Positions 6,523 to 13,918 of a DNA stretch of 14,037 nucleotides are shown here, in pieces; the stretch's first letter is position 1, and every line of letters begins with the position of its first letter. The stretch comes from Baffinella frigidus. Its lineage: Eukaryota; Cryptophyceae; Cryptomonadales; Baffinellaceae. The notes under the pieces are model-generated. The model did not search any database. It saw only the letters and a program-made list of their open reading frames with translations, and was not told the DNA's origin. The translations under genes and the position numbers were made by a program. The DNA lies in contig MU646891.1 of assembly GCA_026770585.1 (NCBI GenBank), forward strand, positions 81,999-96,035. Reading direction: 5' to 3'.

Positions 6523-6672
6523 GGGATGCCCGAGGAGACGCGGGTGGCGGTGCAGCGGGAGAACGTGGGCGGGGTCATGAAGCGCGTCGTGCGCGATCGC
6601 GGCATCTTCCCCGCAGGTCGCAAGCGTCCAGTCCTGGATGGCTTTCTGGGTACCCCTCTTTTAGACAGTCAG
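6523..6672 (+). CDS. Exon encoding GMPEETRVAVQREN..., unrecognised
   Basis: Acceptor CGCTTTTTGCAG|GGGATG, donor CAGTCAG|GTGAGT, 50 codons in frame: PEETRVAVQRENVGGVMKR, then VVRDRGIFPAGRKRPVLDGF, ending FLGTPLLDSQ. Alternatively the middle 6565-6616 (GTGGGC...TTCCCCGCAG) is itself a 52-nt intron, since the same 3' end recurs at two more intron-like pieces downstream. I do not recognise the family. The splice sites at both outer ends are strong. Confidence 0.5.
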
Positions 6673-6869
6673 GTGAGTGGCGGGGGAGAGGGAGGACGGG
6701 GGCGGGGGGATGAAACGCGTCGTGCGCTATCGTGGCATCTTCCCCGCAGTTGAGCACACACAGCTTATTTGTGTGTTTTTAGGCGCGAATTCTCCGAAAA
6801 AGCAAATCCGGTGCAGCGGAGCAGCGGGGGCGGGGGGATGAGGCGCGTCGTGCGCGATCTTCCCCGCAG
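6565..6869 (+). repeat. Three related short intron-like pieces ending TTCCCCGCAG
   Basis: 6565-6616 (52 nt), 6673-6749 (77 nt) and 6811-6869 (59 nt) each start GTG and share GGGCGGGG, ATGAA/AGGCGCGTCG, TGCGCGATC and the 3' end CTTCCCCGCAG. The last has an 8-nt internal deletion but keeps the CCCCGCAG. The segment in the first is also open reading frame, so it is undecided whether they are copied exon pieces or copied introns. The spacers 6617-6672 and 6750-6810 are not similar to each other. Confidence 0.5.
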
Positions 6870-6948
6870 ATGGCTCCATTGAGGAAACTGATGTGCATGG
6901 CGAATCGAGATGCATGGATCGTGCTTTCATACTCAATAGCGTTGGCGT

Positions 6949-7088
6949 GAATAGTAAATACCTATCCTTGCGAATAGTAAATAGCTATGGCGACAACCCA
7001 TTGAATAGCGAATAGCTATGGCGCCAAACCCTGTGAATATTGAAAAGCTACACCACCAAACCCATGCGAATAGCGAACAACCACAACG
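6949..7088 (+). repeat. Degenerate ~30-37 bp tandem repeat (GAATAGTAAATAGCTATGG-like)
   Basis: GAATAGTAAATACCTATCC, GAATAGTAAATAGCTATGG, GAATAGCGAATAGCTATGG, GAATATTGAAAAGCTACAC and GAATAGCGAACAACCAC follow one another, each followed by a CGAC/CGCCAAACCC-type spacer. No coding signal beyond a chance open frame. Confidence 0.7.
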
Positions 7089-7229
7089 CACCCCGTGAGT
7101 GATCGCTCTCTATCCACAGAGTTTCCGGGTGCTGGGACCACCCGGTTCCGCACACACATGCGCGCGTACCACACCGCAAAATCGGGGCAAATCAGGGGTG
7201 GTTGCAACGATCGAAACATTTCACTCCAG

Positions 7230-7263
7230 CGGGCTGGTGGCGGTTGGCGACCGCACCACCAGG
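7230..7263 (+). CDS. Short exon GLVAVGDRTTR, with a decayed copy at 9823-9856
   Basis: Acceptor TTTCACTCCAG, donor ACCAGG|GTGAGA. It encodes GLVAVGDRTTR in the only sensible frame. The copy after CTTCACTTCAG at 9823 encodes GLVAVWDRNTS with changes mostly at third positions in the first half, but has no GT donor. About 100 bp around both is also related (CAAATCAGGGG...GGCCTCGTG). The peptide recalls a beta-propeller strand, but it is too short to assign. Confidence 0.4.
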
Positions 7264-7535
7264 GTGAGAATCGGCCTCGTGACCACACCGCAAATCCCCG
7301 CCAAGTTGGAGGACATCTGGTGCGGGCTTGTGGGACACGTCCTGTGTCAAGTCACGCCGGCTATTCATACATGGGATCGTCTTCTTGTTCCCTGAGGGCT
7401 CGAGTGGCCGGGATCAATGTTGGTGCGGTGCGTTTCCTCTTTCGAACCAAGTCAATACGTGTGAATACGAATAAGTGGTGGCTGCCTCTCGCGGGAAACC
7501 AGGAGACACTTGTCGAGGAGAAACGTTGGTCTTAA

Positions 7536-7690
7536 GGTTTCGGGTTTCGGGTTTCGGGTTTCGGGCTTTGTGTTTCGTGTTTCGTGTTTCGTGTTTCGGG
7601 TTTCGGGTGTCGGGTGTCGGGCTTCGTGTTTCGGGCTTCGTGTTTCAGGTTTCAGGTTTCAGGTTTCAGGTTCCAGGTCTCAGGTTCAGC
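7536..7690 (+). repeat. TTTCGGG/TTTCGTG/TTTCAGG heptamer array
   Basis: About 22 heptamers of the form GGGTTTC, moving in blocks from TTTCGGG to TTTCGTG to TTTCAGG. It is a variant of the TTTAGGG repeat, G-rich on the plus strand, opposite to the other arrays in the plus-strand half. The block-wise variant spread suggests local tandem expansion. Confidence 0.85.
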
Positions 7691-7846
7691 GCCCAGGGGT
7701 TAGGCCTCGCGCAACCCCAACCCCTCAACCCTGACCGGAAGGCACGGAACCAGGAGGAGCCGGAACGATGGTCGTTGCCTCGCGCCACCATAGCCTCTTA
7801 ACCGCACGCAGGGAACCAGGAACCCTAACTGGTCGACCCTCAACAG

Positions 7847-7938
7847 GGAACGCGGATGCGCTGGAAGCAGCGGCGGTGCTGATGCAGGAAAAGGCTAACC
7901 TCGAACGTGCAAGGTTCCTCAACAACATCATCGCTCAG
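7847..7938 (+). CDS. Exon NADALEAAAVLMQEKANLERA..., helical, unrecognised
   Basis: Acceptor CCCTCAACAG, donor GCTCAG|GTTCCC. It encodes NADALEAAAVLMQEKANL, then ERARFLNNIIAQ, strongly helix-like. A second copy at 8088-8283 repeats CAGGAGAAGGCTCACCAGG and RARILNDIIAQ plus the same GTTCCCAC donor. Several differences between the copies are silent, which supports coding origin. Family unknown. Confidence 0.55.
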
Positions 7939-7989
7939 GTTCCCACCCCCTCCTCGCTCTGTTTCAGTCTATTTGATCTCACCGATGTA

Positions 7990-8085
7990 GTGAGCTCGGA
8001 CTCTTTCCCGGTCCAAAGTTGACGGATGTGTACCACACACCTAGCGTGTCAACTTGAGAAAAGTCGGTCAACCCGAGTGAGGCAG
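7990..8085 (+). repeat. Introner-like repeat R, copy 2 (96 nt)
   Basis: GTGAGCTCGG...GAGTGAGGCAG. It contains the inverted pair AAGTTGACGG / CGTGTCAACTT. The upstream flank GCTCTGTTTCAG plus about 22 nt ending GATGTA is shared with copy 3. Confidence 0.7.
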
Positions 8086-8087
8086 AC

Positions 8088-8283
8088 CAGGAGAAGGCTC
8101 ACCAGGCTCTCATCCGGACGAGTATTTCTGAGAAATACGACTCCGGGGACCACCGATGCGATTTTGGTGTATCTTGAGGCCACATATTGTGAAGTTACTG
8201 CTATGAAAGGCCAATATGAACAGCCCCTAAGCCTTAATATACACCAAAATCGCGCGAGGATCCTCAATGACATTATCGCTCAG
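8088..8283 (+). pseudogene. Second copy of the IIAQ exon, split by MITE A2
   Basis: CAGGAGAAGGCTCACCAGG (8088 on) matches the middle of exon 7847-7938. CGAGGATCCTCAATGACATT to GCTCAG (8254-8283) matches its end. Between them lies a truncated A-family element, and the two parts are in different frames. Confidence 0.65.
8110..8252. mobile_element. Hairpin MITE A2, right terminal repeat missing
   Basis: It begins TCATCCGGACGAGTATTTC and is alignable with A1 over its interior (CGGGGACCACCGATGCGATT; ACTGCTATGAAAGGCCA), but ends at CACCAAAATCG where A1 continues into its right terminal repeat. GCTC precedes it, and no matching duplication follows. Confidence 0.8.
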
Positions 8284-8414
8284 GTTCCCACACCCAAATC
8301 CCGAAAACCCCTGAATACGGTACAGCTGAAGCAGGTTCAGCCGTTCTCGATTCGGCGAAGTGCCCACACCCGAAACCCTCGCTCTGTTTCAGCCTATTTG
8401 GGCGAAGCGATGTG

Positions 8415-8510
8415 GTGAGGCTCAGCGGGTCCCCGCTCGAAATTGGACGGGCTTGTACCGCATACCCAGCATGTCAACTTAGGAATAGTCGGCCAGCCCG
8501 AGTGCAGCAG
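8415..8510 (+). repeat. Introner-like repeat R, copy 3 (96 nt)
   Basis: GTGAGGCTCAGC...GAGTGCAGCAG. Same length as copy 2. It holds TGTACCGCATACCCAGCATG and GTCAACTTAGG. The upstream flank GCTCTGTTTCAG, then CCTATTTGGGCGAAGCGATG, could be a 23-nt micro-exon before the GTGAG donor. A partial copy, TCCAAAGTTGACAT...CATGTCAACTTATG, is at 12219-12285. Confidence 0.7.
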
Positions 8511-9330
8511 AGCTAGAAACCCGACATCCTGAAGCAGGTAGATCGGGGTTCTCTTTAGTTGATACCTTTTCCTCCTGTCCATACTGAGAAGAGACTTTTA
8601 TTGAACTTATGACGTCGGACCATAAACTTAAGGCGTCCAGAGAGGGTTCGAAATTAAAACCTAAAGGACCTAAAGGACGAACTAAGACCAGTAAATGTTT
8701 CTTGATTAAATGACATAAAGACCTAAATCCATACTCCTTGAAACTTCGCGAGTTGACCGACAAATCGGTCAACTGGCGGCAATTGGTACTAGGACTTCGT
8801 TGAAAAGGAGTGGTACTCGATCGACGATGATATATGTCTCTTGTGAGAGGTGGTGGAGTGCTGGGCACACTTTTACTGGGCACGGTTTCGTGTTGCTGAT
8901 TGCCTACCGTACGGTCCTGGGTCTTGTCACGTGAGGGTTGTTCGAAATCCCTTCGAAGTCCGCTCTGTGGTTGTATCGGAACGGAAGTAGGATGCGACAT
9001 AGTCTCCAGTCTTAGCAAGACACACATTGACATAGTCTCCAGTCTTAGCAAGACGCACATTAGTCTCCAGTCTTAGCAAGACAACCAACAAACTTAATGC
9101 AATCATGACTGATGTCTGCTTCCGCACTGTCGCGCACAGTACCACGCAGGCCTGGAGGGGGGGTAATTCTAAAGTCATTTTTTTTAGGGAAAACGGTATT
9201 CAAAAGTCAATCGTGAGAAGAAAACGGTTCCAAGAGCGACCCAATGGCTCAAAGGGCGGCCCTGGAATACCCCCACGTAGCGCCCTGTGTGGAGCCTTTT
9301 TCTACCGCCTCCCTGACTGATGTGATCGGG
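8511..9330. other. Stretch with no supported gene
   Basis: A 193-codon minus-strand frame (9060-8479) is open, but it starts in a tandem repeat and ends inside the R repeat, so I treat it as chance. The stretch holds a perfect stem GTTGACCGA-CAAA-TCGGTCAAC at 8752-8773 and, at 8996-9082, three units of TAGTCTCCAGTCTTAGCAAG spaced 33 and 28 bp. Confidence 0.4.
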
Positions 9331-9357
9331 GCGTAGGCGTGGCACCCTCACAGGCTC

Positions 9358-9650
9358 CCTCAACCCTAAACCCTAAACCCTAGACCCTAAACCCCAAACC
9401 CCTAACCCCAAACCCCAAACCCCCAACCCTGAACCCTAAAACTTAAACCCCGCAACCCAAACCCCAAACCTCAAACCTTAGAACCCAAACCTACACCCCA
9501 AACTCCACAGCATCAACCCAAAACCCTACACCCCAAACTCCAAACCCCAAACCCCAAACCCCAAACCCCAAACCCCAAACCCTACACCCTCGGCTTACAC
9601 CATAAGCCTAAACCCTCACGCAGGCGAACCCTAAAGCCTAAACCCTCGCG
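9358..9650 (+). repeat. Degenerate CCCTAAA/CCCCAAA array, ends at an acceptor
   Basis: Dozens of CCCTAAA, CCCCAAA and related heptamers, C-rich on the plus strand. The last part, AACCCTCACGCAGGCG and AACCCTCGCGCAGGCG, is duplicated, and the second CAG is the acceptor of the exon at 9654. Confidence 0.85.
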
Positions 9651-9653
9651 CAG

Positions 9654-9698
9654 GCGGTGCATATGGAGAAGCTGCAGAACGAGGTTCTCCAGGGGAAG
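9654..9698 (+). CDS. 15-codon exon AVHMEKLQNEVLQGK, unrecognised
   Basis: Acceptor CCTCGCGCAG, donor GGGAAG|GTGTCT, phase 0 at both ends, coiled-coil-like. It sits between two CCCTAAA-type stretches. It could be part of the same gene as the exon at 10605, but this is unproven. Confidence 0.45.
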
Positions 9699-9983
9699 GT
9701 GTCTTCCCGAAACCCTCAACACTAAACCCCAAACTCTAAGCCGTCATTGATTTCCGACGATCGCCTGGGACAAATCAGGGCAAATCGGGGGTTGGTGAAA
9801 CGATGAAAGTGCTTCACTTCAGAGGGCTGGTAGCTGTTTGGGACCGCAACACCAGTACGAGACTCGGCGCCTCGTGGCCAGCCTCACGATGGTCTATGGG
9901 ACTCCACGGTAGGAAATCATTAGGGACATAGGGGTGTTCCTCTACGCACATCCTAACCGATTCGTAGCGGACGTCACACTCTA

Positions 9984-10376
9984 GACCTTAAAACTCTAAA
10001 CCCCGAACCCTAAACCCCAAACCATAAACCCTCAAACCTCAACCCTCAACCCTAAACCCTCAACCGTAAACCCTGAATCCCAAACCCTAAACCGTACACC
10101 CTAAGCGCAGGTGGTGTGGGTGAAGGAGAACAGCAAGTGGAAAATGGCCATTTCCCATGCGACGATAACCTCGTGACCAGCCTCGTGACGGTCCGTAGGA
10201 CCCTATGGTAGGCAATCCGTCGGGACATATGGTTCCTTACCCACTGGTGGCGTAACCTGCAAGATGTGTGGGTGTGACGACAGGCTTCTCAGCCACCCCT
10301 AAACCCTAAATCCTGAGGCTCGTAACGTTAAATTGTGTTGGACGGCCTAAACCCGAAACCCTACACCCTAAACGCA
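9984..10376 (+). repeat. CCCTAAA arrays around decayed copies of the VVWVKEN exon
   Basis: Arrays at about 9984-10106 and 10294-10373 each end in a GCGCAG or ACGCAG acceptor followed by an exon copy. A spacer CCTCGTGACCAGCCTCGTGA...GTAGGCAATCCGT recurs near 9866, 10168 and 10425, so array, exon and spacer were duplicated together. Confidence 0.75.
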
Positions 10377-10413
10377 GGTGGTGTGGGTGAAGGAGAACGG
10401 TAAGTGGCGGGTG
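10111..10413 (+). pseudogene. Two decayed exon copies (VVWVKENSKW, VVWVKENGKWRV)
   Basis: Copy 1 at 10111 follows AAGCGCAG and diverges after AAGTGG. Copy 2 at 10378 follows AAACGCAG and diverges after GTGGCGGGTG. The full copy is at 10605-10679. Copy 2 creates an in-exon GGTAAGTGG donor-like site. Confidence 0.6.
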
Positions 10414-10517
10414 TCCAGCTTCGTGACCAGCCTCGCGATGGTCCATAGGTCCCTACGGTAGGCAATCCGTAGGGAAATAGGGTTGTCCCTACGCATAGCC
10501 CAACCGACGTACGGCCA

Positions 10518-10601
10518 GCCTCGTGACTCGCCTCGTGACCACCCTCGTGACCACCCTCGTGAACACCCTCGTGTCCACCCTCGTGACCACCCTCGTGACC
10601 G
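10518..10601 (+). repeat. 12-bp minisatellite CCCTCGTGACCA directly before an acceptor
   Basis: Seven units of CCTCGTGACCAC with single-base variants run up to CGTGACCGCAG|GTGGTG. Each unit carries a TGAC word and pyrimidines, so the repeat may provide branch points and the C-rich tract for the exon at 10605. Confidence 0.8.
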
Positions 10602-10604
10602 CAG

Positions 10605-10679
10605 GTGGTGTGGGTGAAGGAGAACGGCAAATGGAGGGTGCGCGACGACAACCTCCACGCTGGCGATCACATCATCCAG
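10605..10679 (+). CDS. Exon VVWVKENGKWRVRDDNLHAG..., unrecognised
   Basis: 25 codons, phase 0: VVWVKENGKWRVRDDNL, then HAGDHIIQ. Acceptor GACCGCAG; the donor would be GC (ATCCAG|GCACCC). An alternative is to end at GG|GTGCGC (10638). Decayed copies of its 3' half, all keeping CAG|GC, lie at 10778-10805, 11373-11410 and 11900-11936. I do not recognise the family. Confidence 0.5.
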
Positions 10680-10777
10680 GCACCCTCACCCGCCCCTCTT
10701 ATCGCTTAAGTGGCCATGGTGGGGTCAAAATTGAACCCAAAGATGTCTTAGGCAGGTCCTGGGGTCCTACGGTAGGG

Positions 10778-11936
10778 CCTCCGCGCTGGCGACCACATCA
10801 TTCAGGCACCCTTCCCGGCTGATCCAGCACCTTTTTTAAAATACGGGGAGCTGTACGCCTTGGTCGGATAGCGAGGGGTCAAACCTTCGTTTTGAGACGC
10901 TTTGATGAATTATTTTAACGATTAAATTACGCCAACACGTCCCCTTCACGTCACGGTCAACTGAAGGACGCATCTACACGAAACGTCTTTTAAAAAGACG
11001 CAGAAACAATCGAGAGGATTCGATAAGGGGGTCAGCTGTCTATCTCAAACGAGATCCGGCCCCCGGTGAAATGAGATACGTCGCGGTTGAATTGGATAGG
11101 GGTGCATTTTACCCATGTGATAAGATTCGTCATCTTTACCACCTACGCGCCCTTTTTATATTGGTCCGACCCCCTTCCGGGTGACCTAGAGATAAAACCT
11201 TGAGATAGGTACGTAGGAAATGGCTCAAATGCCTCAGCTCCCATCGGGAGCTGAAGCCCCTTGAAACCCAGCATCTCAAACGATTTATTTGTCCCCTCGC
11301 AATCCGAGCAAGGATTGAGACAGTGTGTAGGAATTTTTTATGTGATTGGTCGGATAGAAAGACTGGCTTCCAGCGACGATAACCTCCGCGCAGGCGATCA
11401 CATCGTCCAGGCACCCTCACCCGCCCACACCCTACACCCTGCATCCTGCATCCTACATCCCAAATCCTAAATCCTAAACTCTACAACCCCCAACCCCCAA
11501 CCCCCAACCCTCAACCCCCCGGTCAACTGAAGACACAAAACAGCCCCTTCCTTCTCCACTACATCCTCCAGACACCATCACCCCTCCTATATAAGTACAC
11601 TATACAATCATACTACACTCGTACCATGTAATCATGCTGTGTGTACATAGTACTATGTGTATATGGGTGTGTAGTACAAACGCATCCTTGGCGCAGGCGA
11701 CCACATCATCCATGATTAAGTGGCCAGTAGGCTCCTACACCCTACCGTAGAGCCCTATGCCCAGCCTAGGACCGACCTCATCATCCAGACACCCTTTCCG
11801 GCTGATCCAGCACCCTTTTTAAAACCCGGGGATTTTTACAAGGGAGACAGTGTGTAGTAATTTCCGCGTGTGTGGTCGGATAGAAAGACTCGCTACACGC
11901 GACGATAACCTACGCGCTAGCGACCACATTCTCCAG
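10778..11936 (+). pseudogene. Three fragments of the DDNL.AGDHIIQ exon end
   Basis: At 10778-10805 (CCTCCGCGCTGGCGACCACA), 11373-11410 (GCGACGATAACCTCCGCG, GATCACATCGTCCAGGC) and 11900-11936 (CGACGATAACCTACGCGC). The first and third lack reading context. The flanks (CGGCTGATCCAGCACC; GACAGTGTGTAG; GGTCGGATAGAAAGACT) are repeated too, so larger blocks were duplicated. A weaker fragment, CGCAGGCGACCACATCATCC, is near 11692. Confidence 0.55.
10871..11300. mobile_element. 430-bp element G with imperfect terminal inverted repeats
   Basis: GCGAGGGGTCAAACC...TCGTTTTGAGACGC at the left pairs imperfectly with GCATCTCAAACGATTTATTT plus GTCCCCTCGC at the right (about 33 bp). Inside are perfect stems CGTCTTTT-A-AAAAGACG (10984-11000) and TCAGCTCCC-ATC-GGGAGCTGA (11234-11254). 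It sits within a duplicated block whose other copy (around 11820-11890) lacks it. No target duplication identified. Confidence 0.5.
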
Positions 11937-12380
11937 GCCCGAACCCCTGAACCCGAAACCCGAAACCCGAAACCCTAAACCCTAAACCCTAAACCCTAAA
12001 CCCGAAACCCTAAACCCTAAACCCTCAACCCTGAACCCTGAACCCTAAACTCTAAACCCTACACCTTCAATCCTGAACCCTAAACCTTAAACCCTAAACC
12101 CCAAACCTTAAACCCTGATCCATGCACCCTACACCCTGATCCCTAAATCCCCCGGTCAACCCAAAACAACACACAGCCCCTTCCCGCAGCACCACCAGAT
12201 CCTCCAACCTTTCCGCTCCAAAGTTGACATATTTTTTCCGCACACCCAGCATGTCAACTTATGAATAGTCCGCCATGCCCTCTCCACGATAACCTCGAGG
12301 CAACCTCGCCCCCCTAAACCTTGAACCTCAAACCCTACACCCTAGACCCTAAACCCCAACCCCTACACCCTACACTCTAA
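11425..12380 (+). repeat. CCCTAAA-type arrays and shared spacers
   Basis: Heptamer-like arrays at about 11425-11520, 11936-12150 (best CCCTAAA run) and 12313-12378. A motif CCCCCGGTCAACTGAAGACA followed by AAACAGCCCCTTCC recurs at 11516, 12150 and 12696. Confidence 0.75.
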
Positions 12381-12858
12381 AGGTCCTCCAGCCAACTTGC
12401 CCGCCCCTGCTATGTAAGTACACTATACACTCATACTATGTACTCATGTTCTGTGTACATATTACTATGTGCATATGGGTGTGTGGAGGTAACAGTGTGA
12501 ACAACGCAAGGCAGTCACCTCGGACAGTTGGCTTCGGCGTCCGCGTGACCGGTCACGCGGGCGTTCACGAGCCTGCCGGCGGGGCTGTTCCACACCTCAC
12601 ACTACGCGCCTCTCCACTAAACCCTGAACACCCTGCATCCTACATTCTAAATCCTAAACCCTAAACCCTAAACTCTACACCCTGAACCCCAACCCCTCAG
12701 GTCAACTGCAGACATAAAACAGCCCATTTTATCTCCACCACATCCTCCAGACACCCTCACCCCTGCTATGGAAGTACACTATACACTCTTACCTTACTCA
12801 TACTATGCACTCATGCTCTGTGTACATTGTACTTTGTGTATATTGGTGTGTGGTACAC
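11576..12858 (+). repeat. Three copies of an AT-rich repeat (AAGTACACTATACA...GTGTGT)
   Basis: Copies at about 11576-11680, 12402-12490 and 12763-12858 share AAGTACACTATACACTCATA, TCATGCTGTGTACAT and TATGGGTGTGTGG. Copies 2 and 3 are also followed by CACCTCACACTACRCGCCTC, then CACC/TAAACCCTGAAC (12592-12625, 12863-12895). A TATGTAAGT donor-like start survives in copy 2 only. Non-coding. Confidence 0.75.
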
Positions 12859-12908
12859 ACCTCACACTACACGCCTCTCCACCAAACCCTGAACCATCTT
12901 TTTTGCAG

Positions 12909-13512
12909 ACGGTGAAAGGTCTAGCCGCTGTCGAGCCAACTCGGCACGTATAAGACAGTCAGGACCGGGATTCCGGTCCTGGCTTTTCATTTTAAAAGTC
13001 CATTTCCTTCAGGATTCAGGTTCAAATTTTTAAAATTGTGTCCCGTCCTCGCTCGGTAGCGGTGTGCCTCACTCACTCTGGGCTCCGCATTAGATACATT
13101 CAGATCTGGACTCTGTACACACGATCGCGTTTTAGTGTTTGGCATCTTTCTTGCAGCCATTCAGGGGCGGAAATCATCCGAGCGCCTGGTTAAGGGCTCA
13201 AACCCTCCCCCTTCACCCCTCACCCCTGCTCCATGCACCCTGAACAATCCATCTCGCAGGCGGCACGGAAGGGCATGGACCTCCTTAACGAGACGCCCTT
13301 TAACTTCGACCGCCCTGAGGGTACGCCCCCTGTCCGCCCAGTTTCGAAACAATGAGCCTTCGAAATTTCCAGTTTCGAACGCACCGTCCTTCGAAACACC
13401 CAGTTGTGATGCACGTGGCTTCGAAATACGATGAGAAATAACGCACGTCCCGCTCTGCACAATGCGCAGAGCATGTGTGGTGCTGGCGCTGGTTGTTTGA
13501 AAATGATTCACG

Positions 13513-13547
<35 letters not shown>

Positions 13548-13918
13548 CTCTCTCTCGCTCTCTCTCTCTCTGTCTGTCTCTCTCTCTCTCGCTCGCTCTC
13601 TCTCTCTCTCGCAGGGTCAGAGCGGCCGCTGCGGCTGCAGGAAATGCTCTCGCAGCTCCAACGCGCCCCCACCATCCGCAACCTCGCACTCTTTCTAAAT
13701 GTCGATTGCAGGCGTGTGTACGGAGTTTGTCACGTGTCCCCCCCAAAAGCGGGGCGACGCGTGACCAAACATACACACTGCCTCACTTGTACAGCTCCCC
13801 CGGGTTTTAAAAAGGGTGTTTGATCCGCCCCGTTTGTTGCAGGGTCGGAGCGGCCGCGGCGGCAGCATGAGATGCTCTCCCAACTGCAACGCGCTCCCAC
13901 CATCCGCAACCTCGACAG
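12909..13918 (+). CDS. Four-exon coding segment, unrecognised protein
   Basis: Exons 12909-12947 (acceptor CTTTTTTGCAG, donor CAC|GTATAAG), 13157-13188 (TTTCTTGCAG; CTG|GTTAAG), 13260-13320 (ATCTCGCAG; GAGG|GTACGC) and 13843-13918 (TTTGTTGCAG; GACAG|GCTCTC). The last three join in frame: IQGRKSSERL, AARKGMDLLNETPFNFDRPE, GSERPRRQHEMLSQLQRAPT, then IRNLD. The first exon fits by phase only if read GERSSRCRANSA, which is uncertain. The protein is rich in R, Q and L; I could not place it. The final donor would again be GC. Confidence 0.5.
12960..12981. other. Perfect 9-bp stem-loop in an intron
   Basis: CAGGACCGG-GATT-CCGGTCCTG lies 12 nt after the GTATAAG donor, followed by CTTTTCATTTT. It could be a structured intron element; no function is assigned. 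Confidence 0.55.
13338..13430. repeat. 31-bp tandem repeat, three units (CCAGTTTCGAAAC...TTCGAAA)
   Basis: Units start near 13338, 13369 and 13400, each with CCAGTT and a CTTCGAAA word near the end. It is located just after the GTACGC donor at 13321. Non-coding. Confidence 0.7.
13515..13611 (+). repeat. CT microsatellite serving as polypyrimidine tract
   Basis: About 97 bp of TCTCTC with occasional G (CTCGCTC, TGTCTGTC), ending directly in CTCTCGCAG before an exon copy at 13615. The long SLSLSL open frames here are low-complexity artefacts. Confidence 0.9.
13615..13689 (+). pseudogene. First copy of the MLSQLQRAPTIRNL exon
   Basis: GSERPLRLQEMLSQLQRAPT then IRNL, with several silent differences from the copy at 13843. 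After CGCAACCTCG it continues into CACTCTTTCTAAATGTCG, ending GATTGCAG, without a donor, so this copy may be skipped or dead. Mutually exclusive use with the second copy is possible. Confidence 0.5.

Noticed and set aside
7475-7801. Open frame rich in FRVSGFGFR repeats
   Set aside because: Translation of the TTTCGGG heptamer array; both overlapping frames are open for the same reason.
8479-9060. 193-codon minus-strand frame, longest in the window
   Set aside because: Starts in a tandem repeat, ends inside the R repeat, shows no domain or splice context; length is reachable by chance here.
11234-11254. Bacterial-type terminator
   Set aside because: A perfect stem TCAGCTCCC-ATC-GGGAGCTGA, but no U-tract, and it sits inside a eukaryotic repeat element.
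13431-13823. Open frame with long SLSLSL runs
   Set aside because: Produced by the CT microsatellite; all frames through it are open, and the segment ends in an intron acceptor.
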